Assembly (NCBI GenBank): GCA_965249815.1
Contig: CBDFMV010000003.1
Location: forward strand, 2,046,001 to 2,110,000
DNA from: JAJAZB01 sp965249815
GTDB taxonomy: Bacteria > Bacteroidota > Bacteroidia > Cytophagales > Spirosomataceae
Direction of reading: 5' to 3'
DNA: 64,000 bases
Under the pieces are notes generated by a model that was given only the letters and a program-made list of their open reading frames with translations, was not told the DNA's origin and ran no database searches. Shown here piece by piece: positions 25,110-32,025 of this stretch. Numbering within the stretch: the stretch's first letter is position 1; each line of letters starts with the position of its first letter. The translations under genes were made by a program, and so were the position numbers.

Positions 25110-25560
25110 GATCACTGTGGTTTCGCCGGGCTACCAACACGACACCGAGGCCAGCGCCTACCCACCAATATTTCAGAAGCGCATCCGCCAGGGCGTTCGG
25201 GGGGTTGGTAGTGGTTGGCAATTGCGCCGGGGTGTCGGGTTGGTAGCCGGGTATGGTTTCGGGTCGGGGTTGCAGGGTCTTGATCGTGGCCTGGGTGCGC
25301 TCCCAATCGGCTTGCGTAGCCGTGCCGTTGAATTGCTTGGTGTTGTAATCCACAATGGCCTTGTCTTGCTGGTATTGCCACTTGGGTACGTACGCGCCAG
25401 TGAGGGGCGATTCGTATAGAATGCCGCCTTCCGGCGTCTGCTTCACCGGGCCACCCTGGTACGGGCTGGCCGCAACCGGCGAGACGGGTTCCACCGTCAC
25501 CACCACTTCCGGATCGAGTTGCTCGTTGGTGGTTCCATCGCGTCCCTGTTCGTTAATCAT
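25102..25560 (-). CDS. First gene of the late operon, C-terminal membrane segment
   Basis: 152 residues from MINEQGRDG (ATG 25560); the frame is open for 33 more codons to a GTG at 25659, which would cross the likely promoter region. A Pro/Thr-rich extended N-terminal half, a helical middle (TQADWERTQATIKTLQPRP), and a C-terminal hydrophobic helix (WWVGAGLGVVLVA) with basic tail. Divergent from the HTH gene at 25679. Function unknown. Confidence 0.5.
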   Translation of the reverse strand: MINEQGRDGTTNEQLDPEVVVTVEPVSPVAASPYQGGPVKQTPEGGILYESPLTGAYVPKWQYQQDKAIVDYNTKQFNGTATQADWERTQATIKTLQPRPETIPGYQPDTPAQLPTTTNPPNALADALLKYWWVGAGLGVVLVARRNHSDHD

Positions 25561-25609
25561 GCAGTTCACATTTGCGGTTGGGTTGGCTGGGTTTACGCCG
25601 TTGTGACGC

Positions 25610-25639
25610 TGTAAGATTAGTGTTGGTGAGCGTCTTACA
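25610..25639. promoter_or_regulatory. Inverted repeat between divergent late operon and HTH gene
   Basis: TGTAAGA (25610-25616) and TCTTACA (25633-25639) are perfect complements with a 16-base spacer, roughly two helical turns centre to centre, as in operators bound by dimers. It sits in the only gap from which both the late operon and the 74-residue HTH gene can be transcribed. Confidence 0.4.
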
Positions 25640-25678
25640 AATTCGTATTTTCGGGCCACTGAAACAACCTCTCATCCA

Positions 25679-25903
25679 ATGCAAGAACTTCCCGCCAATT
25701 CGAGAAAAACGGCCAAAAGTCACGTCTGGACAAAATCGGATTTTTGCGCGTATTACGGAATCACGCACTGGCTACTTGAGCAGTGGGTGAGCGAAATCAA
25801 AAAGGAAATTGGCTGGAGAACAGGCAAACAAACCTTCACCCCCACGCAAACGCGCCTTATTATTAGCTACTTAGGAAAGGTGGTAGAGCGCGGCGAGTAC
25901 TGA
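25679..25903 (+). CDS. Small MerR/excisionase-like DNA-binding protein
   Basis: 74 residues. TKSDFCAYYGITHWLLEQWV fits a MerR/excisionase-type helix-turn-helix followed by a short second helix (TPTQTRLIISYLGKVV). It is the only plus-strand gene in the middle of the element, between the late-operon promoter and the iteron field. It could be the excisionase or the late-gene regulator; sequence alone does not decide. Confidence 0.6.
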   Translation: MQELPANSRKTAKSHVWTKSDFCAYYGITHWLLEQWVSEIKKEIGWRTGKQTFTPTQTRLIISYLGKVVERGEY

Positions 25904-25970
25904 GGGGCGGGCGGTGCCGACTTTCGCCAGCATTGCTTCTGCATTTTTTCCGAAAGTTTTCGACTTTCTT

Positions 25971-26266
25971 CTGACTACGTGACTACAAACGATTTGTAGT
26001 TACTACGTAGTCAGAAGAATTTTTTTTATCTGACTACAAAATTTTTGGGCTTAACGGGCGGGCCTTCAGTTGGTTATGCTGACTATTTTTGTTTGTAGTC
26101 AGATGTAGTCAGAAGAATTGTAATAAAATGGAAATGAATTTGAAAAGTACAATTTCATAAACTTGCGTAGGACTGTTCCGCGAAAAGGCAAAAAAAATTG
26201 TAGTCAGATGCGATCTGACTACAACGCGAGTGATCTGACTACAAAAAAAATGTTCTGACTACAAAA
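25971..26266. repeat. Iteron field, candidate replication origin
   Basis: About eleven copies of CTGACTACAAA or its complement, whole or shortened, in an AT-rich gene-free stretch. Examples: 25971-25978, 25980-25989, 26007-26014, 26030-26040, 26092-26102, 26104-26112, 26198-26207, 26215-26224, 26235-26246, 26255-26266. Copies occur in both orientations, some as palindromic pairs (around 25979-26014 and 26198-26224). Position beside the VirE-type replication genes suggests Rep or regulator binding sites. Confidence 0.75.
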
Positions 26267-26328
26267 TTTAGGGCAACGTTGCCCGGTTCATGCCCTTCGT
26301 TGGTGTAGGAAAACCGTAAGCCACACTG

Positions 26329-28143
26329 TCAGAAATTTACGTCAAGCACGGGCCGGGCGCGAGGCGTTTCAGCGGTGCGGGCGCGTTCATCACGTTCGTT
26401 GGAACTCAGTTCGTTGACAGGGTACACGTTGAGCGGCATGGAACCGGACTGTAAACGTTTACTCGTTTTCTCAAATTTGCACTTTGTCAGGGCTTCACCC
26501 AGCTTTTTTGTATTGAGCTTTACCGTGGTAAAGCCTTGCAAACGGCTCAAAATTTCGGTGGCTGTTAGGAATAGTTGCGCGTTGCGTTTGTTGGCTGGTT
26601 CGTAGAATGTCAAGAGCAATTCCAGTTCTTCGCTATGAACTTGGTACGCTTCGTTATTCTCGTACAACTTTTCCAATTCTTCACCGCTGAACCAGTACAC
26701 CATGCCCGATTGATAAAGCCGCACCGCTTCAGCCCACGCCCCGTCCACGTTAAGCCCCTGCATTTTGTCTATGTGAATGTCGAGCGCCTCGAATGGTAAA
26801 AACCGACGTGAGCCGGTGGGGTCGGTCAAGAAATCGTTACCATTGATACTTCCCATGAACGAGGCACGGCGCGGGCGGTGGGTTTCAAACCGGGCGTACG
26901 CCTTGCGGTTTTTTACGCTGTCCTGGGTGATCAGTGTTTTTAGGCCGTTTTCATCCTTGCGGTTCAGGTTCCGCAACTGATCGTCAATGTTGATGAACAA
27001 AAATTCGGATAGCTTATTTTCCGCGTCCTTATTCTCCAAATTGATTTTCCCGGTAAAAATGTACTCCGATAATTCGGGCGGGCATAGGTGCGTAAGCCAC
27101 GTTGTTTTGTACTTGCCCTGTTCGCCAGTCAGCACGAGGCAGGTATGGTTCTGGCAACCCTTCGGCGTGGTGGCGTTGGCGACGGTCGCCACGAGCCATT
27201 TTGTGAGGTATTCGAGCCACAAGGTAGGGTTCGCCACTTTCACCGTGTCGGCCAGTTGTTCGATGTACTTCGTGCCGGTCGGTGGCAATTTTCGCAACCC
27301 ATTGAAGTAGCTTGAAATCGGGTCAATCAGCGGCACGAACGACGATTTGAGCAGGCGGGAAAGTTTTTCGGCGCTACATTTGATGCCCTGCTTTTCCATT
27401 GCGAACAGCAGGGTATTCAGCCGGTAGTCGTCCAACTCCGTCCAGGTTTCAACGCCGCGTTTTCTCCATTCGGGCGAATCTTTCACCACGTTGTAGCGGA
27501 AATCGAAACGCGCCCGGAGGTAGGCGCGAATTTGGTCGGTCGCGGTTTCGATGCCGCCTTTTTCCTCGTCGTCAGTATCTTCATTTTCCAAAGAATCTTC
27601 GGTTTGTTCAGGCAAAATTTCGGTGGCCACTCGCTGAGCATCGCCCATCGCGTCCCCATCGATCACAATTTTTTCACTCGCTACCAAAGATTCTTTGGTT
27701 TCAGGTGGTTCAGGCCGCGCCCCTGGGTTGGGGGTGGACACCTTCGCCGGAGCGAACGAAACGCCGTGCTGTTGGCAGTAGAAAAAGAACGTCCCCACGT
27801 CGGCTTTCATTACTTGGCCGTCGTACCGCTTCAAGCATTCGTCAAACTGTTTTTGGCACGCTTCACGGTTGTAGCCGTCGTTCATCGAAGAAACACGGTG
27901 AAAGTATTCAGCGCCGCCCATTCCGAGGCTGGCAAACGAGAAACCCAGCTTTGCCCAATCGTTGTAATCGGCGGTAAGGTCAATCCTTGCGGTTTCAAGT
28001 TGGGCAAGGCAGGTTTCTATTTTCTTCAGCGTTTTTGGGTCGTTGGCCGGAGCCGCCAGGGGTGGCGCTACTGGCTTGGTTTCAGGTTTTGCTAAGTGTT
28101 TTTTTACGTCTATTTTCGGTAGTGAGGGGGTGGCGTTTTTCAT
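26329..28143 (-). CDS. VirE/VapE-family replication helicase (SF3-type ATPase)
   Basis: 604 residues from MKNATPS, whose ATG overlaps the primase stop (ATGA). N-terminal part (about 30-130) with YNDWAKLGFSFASLG...YHRVSS is a PriCT-2-like primase C-terminal domain. After an acidic linker comes the VapE-type ATPase: Walker A GEQGKYKTTW (about 345), Walker B FINIDDQL (about 390), then SINGNDFLTDPTGSRRFLPF typical of the family. Together with the upstream VirE_N protein it forms the initiator/primase-helicase of many Bacteroidota mobile elements. It lies next to the iterons. Confidence 0.85.
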   Translation of the reverse strand: MKNATPSLPKIDVKKHLAKPETKPVAPPLAAPANDPKTLKKIETCLAQLETARIDLTADYNDWAKLGFSFASLGMGGAEYFHRVSSMNDGYNREACQKQFDECLKRYDGQVMKADVGTFFFYCQQHGVSFAPAKVSTPNPGARPEPPETKESLVASEKIVIDGDAMGDAQRVATEILPEQTEDSLENEDTDDEEKGGIETATDQIRAYLRARFDFRYNVVKDSPEWRKRGVETWTELDDYRLNTLLFAMEKQGIKCSAEKLSRLLKSSFVPLIDPISSYFNGLRKLPPTGTKYIEQLADTVKVANPTLWLEYLTKWLVATVANATTPKGCQNHTCLVLTGEQGKYKTTWLTHLCPPELSEYIFTGKINLENKDAENKLSEFLFINIDDQLRNLNRKDENGLKTLITQDSVKNRKAYARFETHRPRRASFMGSINGNDFLTDPTGSRRFLPFEALDIHIDKMQGLNVDGAWAEAVRLYQSGMVYWFSGEELEKLYENNEAYQVHSEELELLLTFYEPANKRNAQLFLTATEILSRLQGFTTVKLNTKKLGEALTKCKFEKTSKRLQSGSMPLNVYPVNELSSNERDERARTAETPRARPVLDVNF

Positions 28144-28676
28144 GTCGTAGGCAATAAAATCGGGTTCAGGTACGCCCCAACGTGGCAAGGCAGGTAACAC
28201 GGGCGGCAAACGTCCTTCCCGGATGCGTCCACGTTAAGCCCAAAATTTTCGAGCGCGTACGCCGCAATCGCTTCAAAGTTTTCGCGGTGCGACAATTCCA
28301 GGTCGACCGATGTCACCCACTTTAGCCCGTCGCCGCTGGGGGATTTGAACAGCAGCAGGGTAACGGGATCGAGCGCGATTTTTTGGAACATATCCCGCAA
28401 GCGCGGAACGTGATCGAAGTCCAGGCCAATCAAACCGGAACGTTCTACCAACCCCTGTTCGGAGCCGTGCGTGAACGTGCCGCCAAACGTGACCCAATCG
28501 AAATTTGCCGCTTTGAAAGCGCGGGCCTGTTCGGGTGTCCAACAGGTAAGCCGTAAATCCATCGTGGCTTGCCCGTAATATTTCGGGTTGCGGATCGCCT
28601 CGTAAATCTGGAAAAGCCCTACGGTTTTGTAGGGCTTTTTGTTTTTTATCGGTTTTCGGAAGTAGCTGAAGTTCAT
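28140..28676 (-). CDS. VirE N-terminal (BT4734-like) primase domain protein
   Basis: 178 residues. An archaeo-eukaryotic-primase-like fold is indicated by GLIGLDFDHV (catalytic Asp pair), SPSGDGLKW and DVCRPCYLPC near the end. In many Bacteroidota elements this domain is fused to the VirE helicase; here it is a separate gene coupled by a 4-base overlap. Codons 11-21 form a strong hairpin (AAAAGCCCTAC / GTAGGGCTTTT), which may limit expression or, read on the plus strand, terminate antisense transcription. Confidence 0.75.
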   Translation of the reverse strand: MNFSYFRKPIKNKKPYKTVGLFQIYEAIRNPKYYGQATMDLRLTCWTPEQARAFKAANFDWVTFGGTFTHGSEQGLVERSGLIGLDFDHVPRLRDMFQKIALDPVTLLLFKSPSGDGLKWVTSVDLELSHRENFEAIAAYALENFGLNVDASGKDVCRPCYLPCHVGAYLNPILLPTT

Positions 28677-28734
28677 TGGGCGGAAAGGGGTTGAAGCGCC
28701 TGCTCAGGCCGCACGTGTAGTATCACAAACGGTA

Positions 28735-29127
28735 CTAATCAAGCCAATCCGAGGCAAACGCTATTTGCTGTTTGAGGCGCGGCGGGGTCGTAAATTCCAG
28801 GTAGCAAAGGTTAAAACCACGGTTGCCCATCCGCCGATGTACTTCGTAGGTAATCAAACCGTAATCGTGTAAATCCTTGAAATACTTAAAGTACTTCGTA
28901 CGGCTACCCACCTTTGCTTTTTTCTGAAATTCGGTATGGTCAACGTACAACCGCGTACGCATCGTAACGAGCGCCTTGTGAACAATCAGCAAAATGATGC
29001 TCCGGTGTTGCGCTTTCAAAGCAGTGTGGTTGTCAACTCTACGTATGAACTTTTCCAGTTCGTCAATTTTCAGTTCAAAACGCGGGTCGTACAATCCAAT
29101 AACGCCGGGGTTGTCTTTGGTCAGCAT
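28735..29127 (-). CDS. Winged-helix-like early protein
   Basis: 130 residues, helical and basic. VDHTEFQKKAKVGSRTKYFKYFKDLHDYGLITYEVH has the helix, recognition helix and wing pattern of winged-helix DNA-binding domains. Located just upstream of the primase in the early operon, so a replication or regulatory role is likely. Not assigned to a named family. Confidence 0.55.
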   Translation of the reverse strand: MLTKDNPGVIGLYDPRFELKIDELEKFIRRVDNHTALKAQHRSIILLIVHKALVTMRTRLYVDHTEFQKKAKVGSRTKYFKYFKDLHDYGLITYEVHRRMGNRGFNLCYLEFTTPPRLKQQIAFASDWLD

Positions 29128-29134
29128 GGGGCGG

Positions 29135-29395
29135 TTACGGTTGGCGGTGTACGTAATAATCTCCCTTCAGCGTTCGCAGGTAAATAATCGCTTCACCTAC
29201 TTTGGTGAGATCGTCCGCGTAGCGTTCGCTTTCCTGTTTGTCGAACGAGAACGCCACTTTCCAGCGCAAGCGGGCGCGTTTCTCCACCAGGCAGGCAATG
29301 GCGGTTTCGAGCGGTGATTGAGGCCGGAGCGGGCGGATGAGCGCGTCTTTCAGAGAACCGGCCAGGTCAGCGAGAATTTCGAGGTTTCTTTTCAT
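29135..29395 (-). CDS. Small early protein
   Basis: 86 residues from the ATG at 29395; a TTG at 29413 would overlap the previous gene. Helical and charged (ARLRWKVAFSFDKQESERYADDLTKVGEAIIYL). No recognised domain. Belongs to the tightly packed early operon. Confidence 0.5.
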   Translation of the reverse strand: MKRNLEILADLAGSLKDALIRPLRPQSPLETAIACLVEKRARLRWKVAFSFDKQESERYADDLTKVGEAIIYLRTLKGDYYVHRQP

Positions 29396-29402
29396 GGTAG
29401 TT

Positions 29403-29600
29403 TTATGATTCAATTTGGTACTGTGTCCAGCCGCCCGCGTACTGTTTCGTGATTATCGCGTCGTTCCTTTTAGCGGCGTCGATCAGTCGTTTCGCATCCT
29501 GATAGTCCGATAGAAACCAGAATGTTTTTCCATTACCGACCTTAAAGCCGAGATCGGCGCGTTGCGCTTCGATGTGGATGTTGATTGCGAAAAGTTTCAT
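29403..29600 (-). CDS. Small early protein
   Basis: 65 residues. MKLFAINIHIEAQRADLGFKVGN looks like a beta-alpha-beta start; the later part is LSDYQDAKRLIDAAKRND. Coupled to the preceding gene through an ATGA overlap. Function unknown. Confidence 0.5.
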   Translation of the reverse strand: MKLFAINIHIEAQRADLGFKVGNGKTFWFLSDYQDAKRLIDAAKRNDAIITKQYAGGWTQYQIES

Positions 29601-29917
29601 CGGGCAAGTGCGGTTTGAGGTTTCCGAACGGTTTGTTTTAGCGGGGTAGGCACTTCATAGCCCAGGTAAAAGACGGCACCTAGCAGGATCGCGGCGGGCA
29701 CGAGGTTGAGATCGGCCTCGTGTTGGTAGCGTTCGCGCCAGATGCGCCAATACGGGGAAATGTGGGCCTTAAATAACTTTTGGTCGGTTTCGTTGGCGGC
29801 TTGGTAGAGCAGCCCGATTGCGTTAAGCGGCTTCGGCATGGCTGTTAAAAAATGTTTAAATGGTTTGGTAAATGCCCGAATCTCGTTTACAATTGCACGT
29901 AATTCGTTGGGCAACAT
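29597..29917 (-). CDS. First gene of the early operon, single-membrane-span protein
   Basis: 106 residues from the ATG at 29917. Helical N-terminal part and a hydrophobic stretch near 76-90 (LVPAAILLGAVFYLGYEV). It is divergent from the repressor gene with a 49-base gap carrying an operator-like inverted repeat, so it should be the first gene transcribed on induction. Confidence 0.55.
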   Translation of the reverse strand: MLPNELRAIVNEIRAFTKPFKHFLTAMPKPLNAIGLLYQAANETDQKLFKAHISPYWRIWRERYQHEADLNLVPAAILLGAVFYLGYEVPTPLKQTVRKPQTALAR

Positions 29918-29954
29918 TAGGAACTATACCTACACATTTCCAAATAATTCCTAA
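29917..29954. promoter_or_regulatory. Operator-like inverted repeat of the lysogeny switch
   Basis: TTAGGAA (29917-29923) and TTCCTAA (29948-29954) are perfect complements with a 24-base spacer, between the divergent repressor and early operon. TATTTTCG (29957-29964), one mismatch from the TAnnTTTG box, ends two bases before the repressor ATG, so that mRNA may be leaderless. Confidence 0.5.
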
Positions 29955-29966
29955 ACTATTTTCGTC

Positions 29967-30365
29967 ATGGAACAAACTGTTGAACTTGTCGGCCTGAAAA
30001 TCAAGGCCATAGCAGACCGAAAGGGTTTTTCGGTCAAGGACTTAGCCGGAGCAATCGGGAAAGAAAGAGGATTCGTGTACGACACTTTCAAAAGAAAATC
30101 AATGTCGTATGGGGAAATGAAGCGGTGGGCTGAAATTTTAGAAGTCGCTATTTCTGAAATTTCGGGTCAGGAGTTTGAAGAACCCAAACGGGATTCCAAC
30201 TATCTCACACGGTATATTGAAGAATTAGAGAACCGCGTCCGTGAGCAAGCCAAGATGATCGAAGTCTTGCTGGGAAAGTCTAACGGTGTGCCTTTTCTGG
30301 CCGGTTTGCGCCCGCTATTTTTTTCGGGTTCGGGCGCAAATTCGGGTACACCAACGCACGGGTAG
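29967..30365 (+). CDS. XRE-family repressor with C-terminal coiled coil
   Basis: 132 residues. Helix-turn-helix of the Cro/CI type (LVGLKIKAIADRKGFSVKDLAGAIGKERGFVYDTF) at residues 8-65, then a coiled coil (YIEELENRVREQAKMIEVLLGK), a common layout of Bacteroidota prophage repressors, and a low-complexity tail. Divergent from the early operon and next to attR, so it is the best candidate for the lysogeny repressor. Confidence 0.78.
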   Translation: MEQTVELVGLKIKAIADRKGFSVKDLAGAIGKERGFVYDTFKRKSMSYGEMKRWAEILEVAISEISGQEFEEPKRDSNYLTRYIEELENRVREQAKMIEVLLGKSNGVPFLAGLRPLFFSGSGANSGTPTHG

Positions 30366-30409
30366 TGCGTAAACGGCTGAATAGTAGAGAAGTGGGACGG
30401 TAAGTAAGG

Positions 30410-30426
30410 TTTTCGCTCAAAACAAA
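30410..30426. repeat. attR, right copy of the 17-bp attachment repeat
   Basis: TTTTCGCTCAAAACAAA, identical to 12678-12694 and in the same orientation, 21 bases from the mutY stop codon. Joining outside sequences across one copy restores a mutY-ssb gap of about 73 bases. Confidence 0.82.
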
Positions 30427-30447
30427 CGAAGTCTGGTCAAAATCCTC

Positions 30448-31515
30448 CTACCGTTCCCTAAATAATTGCTCACGTAAGTAATTGACAACCAACGCTGATT
30501 TTGGCAACGATTCAACTTCGTCGGGCGTTGCCCAGCGGGCGTGGGCGGGCAGCGTAAGTGAAGCACCTTCGGGCAGGCTCAGGTGCCAGAACCGCGCCCG
30601 GATGCGCTGGTGCGAAAGCACGTGGACGTATTCGTCGGAGGTTTTTTCGACCACGGCCATCGGCAGCAGTCCGGCCAGAAAATCGTCGGTCTGCCACGCG
30701 TCGGGTTCCTGAAATTCCTCGGCCTCCACCAGATAAAAGTCGTACAGTCCCTGCCACACGTCGCGCCCGGTACGCTCACGAACCAGCAGCCTTCCAGCCT
30801 GCTCCACGACGAGGTAGTGGAAGAACCGTTCGCGCACGGGGGCCTTTTTCTTTTTCACGGGCAGCACCGCCTGGCGGCCGGTGGCGTTGGCTTGGCACTC
30901 GTAGGCCAGTGGGCAAAACAGGCACTGCGGCGAAACGGGCACGCACTGCGTGGCCCCGAAATCCATGATGGCGTGGTTGAAGAGAGCCGGTTCGTCGGGC
31001 GCGATGAGGCGGTTGGCCAGGGCCGTAAATTCTTTTTTGGCCGTGGTGGTGGTGATGTCGGTTTCGATGCCAAACACCCGCGCCAGCACCCGAAACACGT
31101 TGCCGTCGAGCACGGCCACTTTTTCGCCAAACGCAAACGACGCGATGGCCGCCGCCGTGTAAGTGCCGATGCCGCGCAGCTTGAGGAGTTCGGCGTAACT
31201 GCCCGGAAACTGCCCGCCGTATTGGGCCACGATGAGTTTGGCCGTTTGGTGCAGGTTGCGGGCGCGGGAGTAATAGCCCAGGCCCTGCCAGAGGCGAAGC
31301 ACGTCGCGCTCTTCGGCGGCGGCGAGGTGTTGCACCGTCGGGAACGCCGCCACGAATTTCTCGTAGTACGGCAGCCCCTGGGCCACGCGGGTTTGCTGCA
31401 GGATGATTTCGGAAAGCCAGATGCGGTACGGGTCGGTGGTCTGGCGCCAGGGCAGGTCGCGGCGGTGGCGGCGGTACCAAACGAGGAGTTTTTGCGCGAA
31501 AAGTTCGGGGGTCAA
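30448..31515 (-). CDS. mutY: A/G-specific adenine DNA glycosylase
   Basis: Removes adenine mispaired with 8-oxoguanine. 355 residues. Helix-hairpin-helix LRGIGTYTAAAIASFAF and the catalytic Asp region VLDGNVFRV (about 140) are present, with the [4Fe-4S] cysteines in C-x6-C-x2-C-x5-C (CVPVSPQCLFCPLAYEC, about 190-206) and a C-terminal NUDIX-like 8-oxoG recognition domain. Divergent from HU. Its usual downstream partner ssb has been displaced by the integrated element. Confidence 0.96.
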   Translation of the reverse strand: MTPELFAQKLLVWYRRHRRDLPWRQTTDPYRIWLSEIILQQTRVAQGLPYYEKFVAAFPTVQHLAAAEERDVLRLWQGLGYYSRARNLHQTAKLIVAQYGGQFPGSYAELLKLRGIGTYTAAAIASFAFGEKVAVLDGNVFRVLARVFGIETDITTTTAKKEFTALANRLIAPDEPALFNHAIMDFGATQCVPVSPQCLFCPLAYECQANATGRQAVLPVKKKKAPVRERFFHYLVVEQAGRLLVRERTGRDVWQGLYDFYLVEAEEFQEPDAWQTDDFLAGLLPMAVVEKTSDEYVHVLSHQRIRARFWHLSLPEGASLTLPAHARWATPDEVESLPKSALVVNYLREQLFRER

Positions 31516-31610
31516 AACAGCGGTTGCGGAAGCGGCTAACAGTTAGCGATTTACCGAAAAAATATTGCGGAAGCTTCGGGCGTTTGCTTTCATAACTGGC
31601 CGGGAAGCCC

Positions 31611-31618
31611 TACTTTTG
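31611..31618 (+). promoter_or_regulatory. -7 element of the HU promoter
   Basis: TACTTTTG matches TAnnTTTG. A TTTG at 31583-31586 lies 24 bases upstream, slightly longer than the usual spacer. The leader to the HU start is about 70 bases. Confidence 0.4.
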
Positions 31619-31692
31619 TGCCTCATAATTTTTTCCGTCCCGGGTTTGTCAAAGATTCACTGACAAAAATACAACCTTAAAGTTCTATCAAC

Positions 31693-31998
31693 GTGACTAA
31701 AGCAGACGTAATCGCAGAAATCGCTGAGAAAACCGGCATCGACAAGGCCGACGTATCGAGCACCCTCGAACAATTCTTCACCGTGGTGAAAGACTCGCTG
31801 ACCAGCGGTGAAAACATCTACGTTCGGGGTTTTGGCAGCTTCGTCAACAAGAAGCGGGCAAAAAAAGTGGCCCGGAATATTTCCAAAAATACCGCCATCG
31901 TCATCGACGAACACTTCATTCCCAGTTTCAAACCGGCTAAGGTGTTTGTGGAGCAAGTCAAAACCAGCGACAAAGCCGGCGCTGCCGTTGAGGAATAA
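31693..31998 (+). CDS. hup: HU-family DNA-binding protein
   Basis: Nucleoid protein of 101 residues with the HU/IHF signature (SGENIYVRGFGSFVNKKRAKKVARN). The only suitable start is a GTG at 31693, directly preceding TKADVIAEIAEKTG; no upstream in-frame ATG is available. The C-terminus is slightly extended and acidic (AGAAVEE). HU, a TPR protein and RNase G in this order beside divergent mutY is a familiar Bacteroidota arrangement. Confidence 0.95.
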   Translation: MTKADVIAEIAEKTGIDKADVSSTLEQFFTVVKDSLTSGENIYVRGFGSFVNKKRAKKVARNISKNTAIVIDEHFIPSFKPAKVFVEQVKTSDKAGAAVEE

Positions 31999-32025
31999 GC
32001 CCTAAATCCGCCCGCTCCCCGGTTC

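Larger units (their letters stand above)
12678..30426. mobile_element. 17.7-kb integrated phage-like element between ssb and mutY
   Basis: Bounded by a perfect 17-bp direct repeat. Just inside the left end is a tyrosine recombinase; just inside the right end is an XRE repressor divergent from an early operon. In between, nearly all genes lie on the minus strand, tightly packed with ATGA overlaps: early genes, VirE-type replication genes, iterons, then small membrane proteins, lytic transglycosylase, spike-like proteins and a lysis-like cassette. No terminase, portal, tail or conjugation genes are seen. Outside the repeats, mutY and ssb read in the same direction as in the usual uninterrupted mutY-ssb-gldE order. 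Confidence 0.85.

Noticed and set aside
12678..30426. Integrative conjugative element
   Set aside because: No relaxase, coupling protein or Tra genes; late genes look virion-like.
12678..30426. Filamentous (inovirus) prophage
   Set aside because: No Zot-like ATPase or rolling-circle Rep; too large, with a lytic transglycosylase and VirE replication genes.
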